Below are positions 16,446-25,853 of a stretch of 32,530 bases of DNA, piece after piece (position 1 is the first letter of the stretch; the number at the start of each line of letters is the position of its first letter). The position numbers and the translations under genes are program-made. Origin of the DNA: Bacillota bacterium. Its GTDB lineage: Bacteria; Bacillota; Clostridia; Christensenellales; UBA1242. The notes beneath the pieces were generated by a model, which saw nothing but the letters and a program-made list of their open reading frames with translations, had not been told where the DNA came from and did not search any database. The stretch is from the NCBI GenBank assembly GCA_009784665.1, contig WRBH01000006.1, positions 1-32,530 of the forward strand. The letters are read 5' to 3'.

Positions 16446-16880
16446 ATGAAAAAACTTCTAGCAATACTTGTAATGGTCTGTGGAGTAACTATATTAGTTG
16501 GTTGTGCAAATCGCTATGATCCATTCCAACATGCGACAGAAGCAGACTTGGTATCAAGCTATCAATTAGCCATTGAGGCATTTGTTTGGAATGATTATCA
16601 ACCTGTTATTCAGCAACCATTGCGTACAAATCATTTTGTGGAGATTAGATCTCCTCAAAAATTAAGTCTGCCCGAGATTCAGGTGCATGTTATAATTAAC
16701 GGAAATATATCACGAATTTTCAAACATACTTCATATGGCAGTCCTCCGCATGGTGACTTCCGTGCAACGGAACTTTTCCGCCTCCAAAGTAACAGCAACT
16801 GGACGATGGCAGTGACAATACTGATTGGCAACCAAAGGCAAACTATAAACTTGAATGGTAGAGTTTTCGTAACGCATTAG
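16446..16880 (+). CDS. Small lipoprotein of unknown function
   Basis: MKKLLAILVMVCGVTILVGCANRYDPFQ lipobox; ATG 6 nt after TATAAT (16434-16439). Confidence 0.75.
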   Translation: MKKLLAILVMVCGVTILVGCANRYDPFQHATEADLVSSYQLAIEAFVWNDYQPVIQQPLRTNHFVEIRSPQKLSLPEIQVHVIINGNISRIFKHTSYGSPPHGDFRATELFRLQSNSNWTMAVTILIGNQRQTINLNGRVFVTH

Positions 16881-16918
16881 GGCATGACAAGGGCTTTTAC
16901 CTGTGTTATTATTGTGTT

Positions 16919-17839
16919 ATGATCACACAAAATATCTTAATAATCTACAATCCCAACTCGGGCAAGGGCAGGGGCGAGCGGTTCGCCAATCGCCTGCAAA
17001 GGGCATTAACCAAGCGCAAGTACACGGTTGGCGAAGTTTTCCGCAGTGACTCCACGGAAAGGGTTTATGAATTCTGTGAGGCGAGCACAGGCAATCCCAA
17101 GGAGTTCAGCATGGCAATTATAATCGGAGGGGACGGGACTTTAAGTCCTTGGGTTGATGCTATGATAAAAAACAACTTCCGCGTTCCAGTGTATGCATTT
17201 GGACGCGGGACGGCGAACGACTTTTCGGCGTTTTTGCGAACTTGCCGCAGTATCCGCAAGGTTTGTAAAATTATCAAAAAGGGTCAAGTAGTCGAGATGG
17301 ACACCTTACATATTAATAATGAAAGCTTTGGCATGAATGTCGCGTGCGGCGGGGCATTCACAAACGGTGTAACGGCATACAGTAAGCGGGGAAAACTAGT
17401 TTTCGGAAAACTGGCATATATGTACAAAGCAATGGGTGCAGCAATACGCATGCGGGCACAAGATGTGCGGTTTACTGTGGATGGGCGAGAGATCCAGGCA
17501 AGTGTATACCTCTTCCTAATTCTCAACAGTCCTAATGCTGGCTCAATCCGCCGAATCTCGCGAACCGCAAGACCCTGGAGTGGCGAGTTTGAATTAGTCG
17601 CCATCAAGCGATGTGGTTTCTGGGGTAAAATGGGCTTGGCGTTATATGGATTGTTTGGATGGCTCAGCAAGAACAAACATGTAGTCTGCCGGACAGGGAA
17701 AGAGTTCACGGTCGAAGTCGTGGGCGAGCCTAACCGCAACTTCACTAAAACTGACATTGATGGCAACAAGGGTGGGGATTATCCTCTTCATGTTCGTGTC
17801 AGTGACGAAAAGATTCCATTTGTTACCAATCGGTGGTAA
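16919..17839 (+). CDS. Diacylglycerol kinase-family lipid kinase
   Basis: ILIIYNPNSGKGRGERFANRL, IIIGGDGTLSPWVDAM, YAFGRGTANDFSAFL. Confidence 0.93.
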   Translation: MITQNILIIYNPNSGKGRGERFANRLQRALTKRKYTVGEVFRSDSTERVYEFCEASTGNPKEFSMAIIIGGDGTLSPWVDAMIKNNFRVPVYAFGRGTANDFSAFLRTCRSIRKVCKIIKKGQVVEMDTLHINNESFGMNVACGGAFTNGVTAYSKRGKLVFGKLAYMYKAMGAAIRMRAQDVRFTVDGREIQASVYLFLILNSPNAGSIRRISRTARPWSGEFELVAIKRCGFWGKMGLALYGLFGWLSKNKHVVCRTGKEFTVEVVGEPNRNFTKTDIDGNKGGDYPLHVRVSDEKIPFVTNRW

Positions 17840-17903
17840 TTCATTCTAGTGATGAATTTTGCACTTTTGGTGTACGGATTTTAAAATCGTATGATTTAAT
17901 ATT

Positions 17904-17934
17904 GCGTCGGAAAAATAGCATGCTGCTCCGACGC
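17904..17934. other. Strong perfect hairpin in intergenic region
   Basis: GCGTCGGA - AAAATAGCATGCTGC - TCCGACGC, 8-bp perfect stem. Confidence 0.6.
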
Positions 17935-18000
17935 GTAGATTTACAACTTAATATTTATGACCAATCTTGACTTACCACTGATTTAGTGGCATACTATTCG

Positions 18001-20106
18001 GTGAGGAAAAAGAGGAAACTAAAGAACTGCTTTGGGCAACAGTCCAAAGAACCAGTAAAGGAACTGGGTTGGTTTGTCAGGCTTCTTTCGTTGCTGTTAA
18101 TCCCGCTTTGTTACATTATTGCCTCTGTTTTGTTTGATGTTGTAACTTTTTCTCTTGTCGGATGGGAACTCAGTTATGGGTATTTGCTGTCGTTTTTTAT
18201 GATTGTGTTTTTTGCGGTGCTTGTCAGTTTAATTCCAAGCAGGGTCGCACAACTTTGCATTTTCGCGGCTATTTTATCGTTCAACGCGGTTATTTTGTAT
18301 GGCAATGTAATTGCGTTTACTATGTTGGACGAACTCTTTGTATTTGAAAATGCCCTAGCCGTAAGAGAGGCCTTGGCAGGTGCGGACAGTGTTAACATAG
18401 TGCCGTGGGCAGAAAGTTTGATAGTCGCGGCGATTTTGATTCCATTCATGGTTATTTCCATTATTACTGCCCGAAAGTTTCGTCGTCATAGGGCGGGATA
18501 TCGCTGGAAGGGCTTGCTGGCATCTTTGGTGATGGTTGTTATAGTTGTTGGCGGATTTGTTGGAACATTCTTTGCAACACCTAGGCATGCGGATAACCTG
18601 GTTGATAATCTTTCAAATCGTCGATTCCAATTAAATAATTTTAATTTTAACAGACACATGTTTCTCAGAAACTTTGGTCCCTCTATGTTTTACGCACGCA
18701 ATTTAATCGAGATGGTAGGCCTGGGTCCGGCATTCAGTGCCCAAGGTCTCTATGGGGACTTTGATTTCCAATTAAACGCAAATTCTATAATCGAGATTGA
18801 TGGTGTCCAGATTCCATTCTTGACATACCAGCATAATCTTATCATGCTGATGATGGAGGCTGTCGAGTTCGATGCGATAAACCCATTGTTGATGCCGAAC
18901 TTGTCGTGGGCGAAGGGACGTTCTATGTGGGTTGATGGTGTCCACAGTCACGAGCGTACTCACCCAAATGAATACACAGCTCTGACGGGCTCTCATCTGA
19001 CGGGGCAAGAGATGTGGTCGAACTTTACCGAAGTATATCGCCCGCATGCCTTGCCGCAAATTTTCCGAAGGGCAGGGCACGATCAAGTTGCTGCATTCCA
19101 TCCGTACAACAGAGAATTCTATCGTCGAGACCGCATGGCACGACCTGACCGCCTGGGATTTGATTTCCTTCGTGATATGAATGATTTTGATAAAGAGATT
19201 CATTTCGAGATGGAGCTCAACTCCGACTATCTGTTCTTCCAAACAATGGCACACGAGATGGTACCGGCGACGGGTTCGTTCTTTTCATATATCCTGCCGC
19301 TGTCAACACATACACCACATATGACCAGTCGAGCCGTTTTCCCAAAGAGGGATGCAAATGGGCGAATAATGCGTGAGACGAATGGCCGTCAAGTGCTGAC
19401 CAGTGCACCCCAGTTCCAGCAATCTTTTGATTTTGTTACAAGTAACATGGCTGCACTCGAGGCGATGTATCCCCGTTTGTTGGGTTCGGACAAGGAAAGA
19501 AGGGGAGTTGTGGCGTACTTGACCGCTCTGCGAGACTTTGACAGAGGACTGGGCGTGTTACTGCAGAGGTTGCATGATACTGGACAGATAAACAACACGG
19601 CAATAGTAATCTTCAGCGACCACTTTAACTATGGTGCATATATCGAACCGTATAACGCAGGCAGAGGAGGTCTGCTAAGCAGCACTGGTAAAGACTGTGT
19701 TATTGGCGAGCAAATACCGTTCATGATATTCCATCCAGAGGATCAAGTGGAGAGGAGAATAGTCAGATTCGCAAGCACCTTAGATGTATACCGAACGGTA
19801 ACTCATTTATTCAATATTCAAACTAGCCAGAGATTTACAAACGGCACAAGTATTTTCACCGGCGAACCTTCTGTTGGGATAGGATTCATCACAGGGTTTT
19901 ACTTTGGAATTTGCCATGAGAACGGACCATGGCGAACACGCGACATGCGCAGGTTCGAGGGAGCGATGCCGTCCCAAGCGACTCTGTCTGCGATTAGGCC
20001 GACTCTCGAGCGACAGTTAGCAACTTTATTGTATTTACGACCATTATATGAAAGAAATGCGTTTGCATTAAGACTTGATGCAAGATATACTATACCCAGA
20101 ATATGA
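18001..20106 (+). CDS. LTA-synthase-like membrane sulfatase (start revised to GTG 18001)
   Basis: N-terminal TM helices; MMEAVEF, SHERTHPNEYTALTG, LSTHTPH, IFSDHFNYG match LtaS-type catalytic motifs. TTGACT (17967) - 17 - CATACT (17990) lies 5 nt before GTG 18001. Confidence 0.85.
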   Translation: MRKKRKLKNCFGQQSKEPVKELGWFVRLLSLLLIPLCYIIASVLFDVVTFSLVGWELSYGYLLSFFMIVFFAVLVSLIPSRVAQLCIFAAILSFNAVILYGNVIAFTMLDELFVFENALAVREALAGADSVNIVPWAESLIVAAILIPFMVISIITARKFRRHRAGYRWKGLLASLVMVVIVVGGFVGTFFATPRHADNLVDNLSNRRFQLNNFNFNRHMFLRNFGPSMFYARNLIEMVGLGPAFSAQGLYGDFDFQLNANSIIEIDGVQIPFLTYQHNLIMLMMEAVEFDAINPLLMPNLSWAKGRSMWVDGVHSHERTHPNEYTALTGSHLTGQEMWSNFTEVYRPHALPQIFRRAGHDQVAAFHPYNREFYRRDRMARPDRLGFDFLRDMNDFDKEIHFEMELNSDYLFFQTMAHEMVPATGSFFSYILPLSTHTPHMTSRAVFPKRDANGRIMRETNGRQVLTSAPQFQQSFDFVTSNMAALEAMYPRLLGSDKERRGVVAYLTALRDFDRGLGVLLQRLHDTGQINNTAIVIFSDHFNYGAYIEPYNAGRGGLLSSTGKDCVIGEQIPFMIFHPEDQVERRIVRFASTLDVYRTVTHLFNIQTSQRFTNGTSIFTGEPSVGIGFITGFYFGICHENGPWRTRDMRRFEGAMPSQATLSAIRPTLERQLATLLYLRPLYERNAFALRLDARYTIPRI

Positions 20107-21941
20107 GAAAAAGTCGCCTGAATGAACGCGAATACCAAAAAGGCAACAAGAAATACATGTTTATTTTTATGGGGCTGCTGGTGGCGGTCGAGGGTTTGGC
20201 TCTTGCATTTCCCATGGTTCTACAAGGCGTTACCGAGAGGATTATAGAAGCACAATCATATGGAACTATAACAACGGGACAGATATTGCTCAGTGCCCTC
20301 GGTGTATTTGGGTTTATAGTCTTGATTTTCCTTGTAACCATGGCTATGGAGTATTCTGGGGCATTATATGGTAACAGATATGCCACGAATATCCGGCGTA
20401 AATTATTTAACAAGTTGCAAAAGGTAAGCGGCGACACTCTGGAGGAGTTCGGAACATCAAAGGTCTTACCTGTACTGTTTAACGATACGGCGTGGATGCG
20501 ACTATATCGCAGACGAACAGTCGCGGCATTTGTATTTATCCCAGTTGCGATATTTGGTAGTTTTATCATGATGTTTATGCTGAACCCATGGTACGGCTTA
20601 ATCGGTCTGGGGGCTGTGCCGTTCCTTGTCTTATTCTTCTGGTTAAGTTCCAGGAGGATGAATAAGATATTTGCCAGCAGTATTGATGCCTTCGACAGTT
20701 ACTTCTCCAATGTGAAAGAGGGTGTCATAGGGGCAAGAGACATCCGAATTTTAGGCAAGGCTGAAGAGCGAGACGCTGAATTCAAAAAAGTCGTTGATGA
20801 ACATCAAGTCCAGGTTAGAACATCTGATACGCTTGTGAATTTCTCATTATCTTTCCACGCGTTGTTATTTACGGCTATTACTGTCGTCATTATTATCTTC
20901 GGCGTCACCGTGATCGACCTACAAACCGCACAGCAGCTTGTCGAACTAAACACCGCTCTACAGTATATAGTCCGTGTCCAGGGGGCGGGACATCTTATAT
21001 TCGTATGGTTCTTTGAACATATACCCAGAATCCGCATCACAAAGACAAGGATTCAAGAAGTTTACGACTTGCCCGAAATCAAGGAAGATGGTGGCTTAAA
21101 AGATATTCCAAACTTTGCCGAGCCTCGTCTGGAATTTTCTAACATTAACTATACTTACGCAAACCAGGCTCGCGGGCTTATTGGAATCAACATGATTGTA
21201 CCATATAACACAAGAGTCGCTGTCAGCGGGGGGATAGGTTCGGGCAAGTCAGTTCTGCCAAAGCTTCTTCTGGGCGATCTGCAACCTCACTCAGGTGAAA
21301 TTTTATTTAATCAAATTGACACGGCTTCTATCAATAATAATTCTTTGCGAAGTAGTGTTTTCTCGTACGCATCACCAACCCCTGATTTTGTTGCGGGCTC
21401 GATTCGCGATAACATGAAGCTGCTTGCTCCAAGTGTAACGGACGAAGAAATTCTGCAGGCCTTTGCCGATATTGCCCCAGGTTGGAACGCCAGGTTTGAT
21501 AACTTCTTGGATTTTGAATTATCGCCCAAACGCCCGATGTCCGACGGTATGAGGAACTTATTAAACATTGTAAGAGCTGTGCTTAAGCCTGCCCCGCTGT
21601 ATATCTTTAACCAATGCTTTGAACACATCAGGACAGAGTACCTTGACAACCTGATGACTCGCCTAGCCAAAGACAAAAAGACGGCCCTTTTTATGACCTA
21701 TGACGCAGCAATCTGTAAACGATGTGACAACATTTATGTGCTGAAGAGTGGCCGCATCAAGGGCGAAGGGACACATGCCCATCTACTAAAGACCAACAGC
21801 GAGTATCAAAGGTTTTACGCATCTACAAGTGGTACAATATTGCAAGAAGCCGCGGACGAGAAAGAAGAAATTGACACAACAGAAGTCGGCGATATTATCA
21901 GCGAGTCTCCAAGTCTTTCTGTGGAGGTGGTGACATCATGA
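20103..21941 (+). CDS. ABC exporter half-transporter (TMD-NBD) with degenerate NBD
   Basis: Walker A GGIGSGKS kept; Walker B LYIFNQ, signature MSDGMRN, Q-loop Gln and H-loop His not conserved; overlaps the previous CDS by 4 bp. Confidence 0.9.
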   Translation: MRKSRLNEREYQKGNKKYMFIFMGLLVAVEGLALAFPMVLQGVTERIIEAQSYGTITTGQILLSALGVFGFIVLIFLVTMAMEYSGALYGNRYATNIRRKLFNKLQKVSGDTLEEFGTSKVLPVLFNDTAWMRLYRRRTVAAFVFIPVAIFGSFIMMFMLNPWYGLIGLGAVPFLVLFFWLSSRRMNKIFASSIDAFDSYFSNVKEGVIGARDIRILGKAEERDAEFKKVVDEHQVQVRTSDTLVNFSLSFHALLFTAITVVIIIFGVTVIDLQTAQQLVELNTALQYIVRVQGAGHLIFVWFFEHIPRIRITKTRIQEVYDLPEIKEDGGLKDIPNFAEPRLEFSNINYTYANQARGLIGINMIVPYNTRVAVSGGIGSGKSVLPKLLLGDLQPHSGEILFNQIDTASINNNSLRSSVFSYASPTPDFVAGSIRDNMKLLAPSVTDEEILQAFADIAPGWNARFDNFLDFELSPKRPMSDGMRNLLNIVRAVLKPAPLYIFNQCFEHIRTEYLDNLMTRLAKDKKTALFMTYDAAICKRCDNIYVLKSGRIKGEGTHAHLLKTNSEYQRFYASTSGTILQEAADEKEEIDTTEVGDIISESPSLSVEVVTS

Positions 21942-23683
21942 CGAAAAAAGTACCTCTACGACAAAAGCCAATCTTCCGTGTTCTTGGATATTTCAAAAGT
22001 CTTCGCTGGCGGGTCCTTGCCCTTATATGCGTTGGACTTATAGGTATTGCATTGTTCAGTATGATGCCGACCTACACCAATGCGATATTCAACACACTGG
22101 AGAGTTCTATACTGGACGGGATTAATCCGACTTTATCATCTATCCTGCGGTATATTGTAATTTTTGCGGTCTTGGCATTGTTTAATGAAGTATTCCAACT
22201 CTTCGCAGTATTTTTCATAATAAAGCACGAGAACTCCTTGACCGCCCAGATGAAGACACGGGTCAAGCAGAAGCTGGACACCTTGCCAATTTCGTATCTT
22301 GAAAACTTCGCTACTGGTGATATATCTCGTCGAGTCGCGAACTTGTCGGGGCAGATTGTTAGGACATTGTTAATGGGGATTTTCAGATTATCCAGGGCGA
22401 TATTCTTCTTTATCATTACTGCGATTGCAATGTTTTCTATCAACTGGATTCTAGCCCTGGTTGTAATCAGCAGTTTGCCCTTAAGCATCCTTGCTGCTCG
22501 TTTCGTATCTGGAAAGACGCAGAAATATTTTAACCGAAACAACCAAATCTTGTTAGATACTATTGCCTATGCTGAGCAACGAATTTCCCTGCACGATTTT
22601 TACAAGACCCACGGTCTAACAGGCGGTGAAGAGGAGTACGAACAATTCAACCGACAGGAGGCGAAAGGAACAACTGCCGAGGAGACTGCGACATTCCTGA
22701 ATGCGGCCTATATCGTTATGATCCAGAACTTTATGTTGCTTCTGGTCACTGTTGTTTTTGGTATCCTGTTCATAAACGGCAATGTTCCAGAGTTCGGGGC
22801 GTTGCCAGCTTTCTTGGTCTTCAGTAACCGATTCCTAGCAAACGCAGTTATAGTTACCGAATCTACCAACATATTACAACTAGTAAACGCGAGGGCACCT
22901 AAGGTTTTTGAAATCCTTGATCATCCTGATCTGATAACCGAAGACGAACACATAGATATATTTGGAATCGGTGAAATAGAGTTCAAAAATGTAACCTCCG
23001 TACACAGGGGCGAGATAATCTTGGACGATGTATCTTTTGTTATCCCAAAGGGCAGTTCTGTCGCTATCGTTGGTCCAACTGGAAACGGCAAGGGCAGGAT
23101 TGTCGAACTCTTGGCAAAACTTGAAGAGACTGCAGATGGAAAGGTTCTGATAGACGGCGTTGACCTAAAACAAATTCATCGTCAATCATATTATGACAAG
23201 CTGGGCATCGCGTTCGAAAAACCATTTATCTTCCGTGGTACGGTTGCCGAGAATTTATTGTACGGCGTCAGGCGAACCTTGCCCGAATATGTTATGAATG
23301 TCACAAAGAAAGTAGGCGGGCACGAATTCATCGAACAGCTTCCTGAAAAGTATGAAACCCAAGTGTCGGAAAAATCATCACTCCTTTCTAATTCCCAGCG
23401 TCAGGCTCTCAATGTCGCACGAACCGTCCTGAAGGCATCTGACCTGGTTGTATTCCACCAGGCCATGTCCGCGGCGGACACTGTCACTGAAAAGCAGGCC
23501 TACGAAAGAATCATTTCTTTATACCCAAAGCAGACTAAGGTCTTTGTTACCCATCGTCTTGCCTCCATTGAAAATTGTGACCAAATTATATTCCTTGACC
23601 ATGGTAAAATCATAGAAAGAGGAACGCACACCGAGCTAATGCGGCAAAAAGGCCGATATTACGAAGCGTACCAGTCGCATTGA
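21938..23683 (+). CDS. ABC exporter half-transporter (TMD-NBD) with degenerate NBD
   Basis: Walker A GPTGNGKGR, signature LSNSQRQ, Walker B LVVFHQAMSAADT, H-loop VTHRLAS; overlaps the previous CDS by 4 bp. Confidence 0.92.
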   Translation: MTKKVPLRQKPIFRVLGYFKSLRWRVLALICVGLIGIALFSMMPTYTNAIFNTLESSILDGINPTLSSILRYIVIFAVLALFNEVFQLFAVFFIIKHENSLTAQMKTRVKQKLDTLPISYLENFATGDISRRVANLSGQIVRTLLMGIFRLSRAIFFFIITAIAMFSINWILALVVISSLPLSILAARFVSGKTQKYFNRNNQILLDTIAYAEQRISLHDFYKTHGLTGGEEEYEQFNRQEAKGTTAEETATFLNAAYIVMIQNFMLLLVTVVFGILFINGNVPEFGALPAFLVFSNRFLANAVIVTESTNILQLVNARAPKVFEILDHPDLITEDEHIDIFGIGEIEFKNVTSVHRGEIILDDVSFVIPKGSSVAIVGPTGNGKGRIVELLAKLEETADGKVLIDGVDLKQIHRQSYYDKLGIAFEKPFIFRGTVAENLLYGVRRTLPEYVMNVTKKVGGHEFIEQLPEKYETQVSEKSSLLSNSQRQALNVARTVLKASDLVVFHQAMSAADTVTEKQAYERIISLYPKQTKVFVTHRLASIENCDQIIFLDHGKIIERGTHTELMRQKGRYYEAYQSH

Positions 23684-23740
23684 AGGGTCAAAATAGATTG
23701 ACAAATATGTTTGCCGTATATTATAATCCGAATTGGAAAA

Positions 23741-24985
23741 ATGAACACAGGCATTTTAACCGCAATCATAATTTTAATTTTCTTTTCAGCATTCTTTGGC
23801 TTTGCGGAAACATCTTTATCATTTGTAAATAAAGTACGCCTGAAGACAATGGCAGAAAACGGCAACAAGCGAGCCGCCAGAGTATTGAAGATTGTTGAAG
23901 ATTTCGACAAGGTATTAAGCACCATCCTTGTAGGAAATAACATTGTGAATATTACTATTGCAAGCTTGGCAACTATTTTATTCACGGGTCTTATCAGGGA
24001 CGCCTCTCTTGCGGTAACCTTGTCCACCATCATAACAACTGTTGTTATTCTCATTTTTGCCGAAGTGACTCCTAAAAGCATCGCAAAGGAAAAGCCCGAA
24101 ACTTTTGCGATGTTAATTTCGCGGCCGATGCAAGTCCTATTGTTCGCACTTGCCCCCATTAACGCCATTTTCATGTTGTGGAAAAAACTGTTGAGAAAAG
24201 TGCTTAGGCTGGAAAACAAAGACAAGATAACAGATGACGAACTTATAAATTATGTTGAAACCGCCGAAAGGGAGGGCAGCATCAACGAGTATGATTCTAG
24301 ACTAATCAAGTCAGCAATCAAGTTTGATCACCAAGAGATAAAAGATATCATGACTCCACGAGTTAGCGTAACAGCGGTCTCGCATAATGCTTCGATCGAA
24401 GAGGTTAGCGACACCTTTAAAGAGCATGGCTTTTCCCGCATGCCTGTATACTCGGAAACAATTGACAGCGTCGTAGGCAGCATATATATCAAGGATTTTT
24501 ATAACTACTGCCTGCTTGAGAGCAAGTCATTAAAAGATATTATACAGCCAAGCCTCTGTGTCGCCGAAAACATGAAAATAGACAGGGTTCTAAGACTTTT
24601 GCAAGAATCAAAAGTCCACATGGCAATTGTTGTTGATGAACATGGCGGCACAAGCGGGATTGTAACCCTTGAAGATATAATAGAGGAATTGGTCGGCGAA
24701 ATTTGGGACGAACACGACGAGGAACAGGTATTGCTGAAACGAATTGATAACGACACTTTTATAGTCTCGGGTACGAAAAATCTCGAAGAAATGTTCCAGG
24801 CACTTGGCATCAAGGCAGAGCAGAATTTTGAATCCATCACGGTCGGTGGTTGGGTAACAGAGCAGCTCGGTAAAATCCCGCTTGTAAGTGAGGGTTTTAA
24901 CTTTAAAAACCTGCAAGTCACTGTCACAAAATCGACCATAAAAAAAGTCCTCGAGGTGAAAATAATCATCAACCCAAAGGACTAG
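23741..24985 (+). CDS. CNNM/CorC (HlyC) family membrane protein with CBS pair and CorC_HlyC domain
   Basis: LIFFSAFFGFAETSLSFVNKVRLKTMAENGNKRA..., KDIMTPRVSVTAVSHNASIEEV, HMAIVVDEHGGTSGIVTLEDIIEELVGEIWDEHDEE. Confidence 0.93.
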   Translation: MNTGILTAIIILIFFSAFFGFAETSLSFVNKVRLKTMAENGNKRAARVLKIVEDFDKVLSTILVGNNIVNITIASLATILFTGLIRDASLAVTLSTIITTVVILIFAEVTPKSIAKEKPETFAMLISRPMQVLLFALAPINAIFMLWKKLLRKVLRLENKDKITDDELINYVETAEREGSINEYDSRLIKSAIKFDHQEIKDIMTPRVSVTAVSHNASIEEVSDTFKEHGFSRMPVYSETIDSVVGSIYIKDFYNYCLLESKSLKDIIQPSLCVAENMKIDRVLRLLQESKVHMAIVVDEHGGTSGIVTLEDIIEELVGEIWDEHDEEQVLLKRIDNDTFIVSGTKNLEEMFQALGIKAEQNFESITVGGWVTEQLGKIPLVSEGFNFKNLQVTVTKSTIKKVLEVKIIINPKD

Positions 24986-24991
24986 CAATAT

Positions 24992-25330
24992 TTATACTTC
25001 CAGCCCTTCTTGCTCGGTCTCAGGAAGATAGTATCTTTTCATAGTTTCATTCTCGGGATGTTCCTCGGCGTAAGCGGTTTCTTTTACATAGAATATTCTG
25101 TCTTTCAGTCTGATTCTGTCCTTCAGTGCCTCTAAATCTTCTGGTGCTGTAACAGCCAGAATTTCGTGATCTTGTATTTCCAAGTACGCCATCTCTCTGT
25201 TGAGCTCGTAGCTCAAAGATCCATAATGATCTGTCTTCATTGGTTGTTCTGAAATTTGTAAAAGATCCGCTCTCTCGGGTAGTACATGTCTAAGATAGTC
25301 CTTTAATTCCTGTGAATACGAATTACTCAT
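24992..25330 (-). CDS. Hypothetical protein (112 aa)
   Basis: ORF with SD AAGGAGG and promoter TTGACA - 17 - TATCCT upstream on the - strand. Confidence 0.6.
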   Translation of the reverse strand: MSNSYSQELKDYLRHVLPERADLLQISEQPMKTDHYGSLSYELNREMAYLEIQDHEILAVTAPEDLEALKDRIRLKDRIFYVKETAYAEEHPENETMKRYYLPETEQEGLEV

Positions 25331-25407
25331 AATTCCCCCTTCCTCCTTGTCTAGCTCAGGATATCACGAAACTGGCCTTATGTCAACCTTACTAAGGGAT
25401 AGCAAGG

Positions 25408-25548
25408 CTAGTCGCTAATCTTTTTCTCAACAAGCATAACATGTATAATAGACTCATCGACTATTGCGAATATCAAGCTTTCTTTCACCTCGTCAATGGT
25501 TATATTGTGGTAGTTCGCAATTATTTCGTAAATGCAATTATGATTCAT
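25408..25548 (-). CDS. Small ORF, 46 aa, divergent from XRE regulator
   Basis: MNHNCIYEIIANYHNITIDEVKESLIFAIVDESIIHVMLVEKKISD; SD AAAGGAG 4 nt before ATG; absent from the ORF track (under its size limit). Confidence 0.45.
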   Translation of the reverse strand: MNHNCIYEIIANYHNITIDEVKESLIFAIVDESIIHVMLVEKKISD

Positions 25549-25561
25549 ATGGCTCCTTTCT

Positions 25562-25599
25562 GGGTAGAAATTACCCACTCGGATTATTATATGGGTAAT
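25562..25599. promoter_or_regulatory. Putative operator between small ORF and XRE regulator
   Basis: GGGTAgaaatTACCC and ATTACCCA-(14)-TGGGTAAT inverted repeats. Confidence 0.5.
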
Positions 25600-25616
25600 T
25601 TTGGCACACTGTCAAC

Positions 25617-25853
25617 ATGAAAATTGAAGTTGGTCAAAGGATAAAAGAGTTGAGGATAGAGCATGGTTTTAATCAGCAGCAAATAGCGGATATCCTTGGG
25701 ATTGACAGGGCAAACTACAGTAAATATGAATTAGGGAAGCTCGAATTGAATCTTGAAATGCTGGTGAAACTAGCAAAACACTACAAAATTAGTGCGGATT
25801 ATATATTAGGATTACGGGCCGACTATATTGATGGCTCCCCCGGCAGGATTTGA
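25617..25853 (+). CDS. XRE-family HTH transcriptional regulator (78 aa)
   Basis: IKELRIEHGFNQQQIADILGIDRANYSKYELGKLELNLEMLVKLAKHYKISADYILGL. Confidence 0.9.
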   Translation: MKIEVGQRIKELRIEHGFNQQQIADILGIDRANYSKYELGKLELNLEMLVKLAKHYKISADYILGLRADYIDGSPGRI

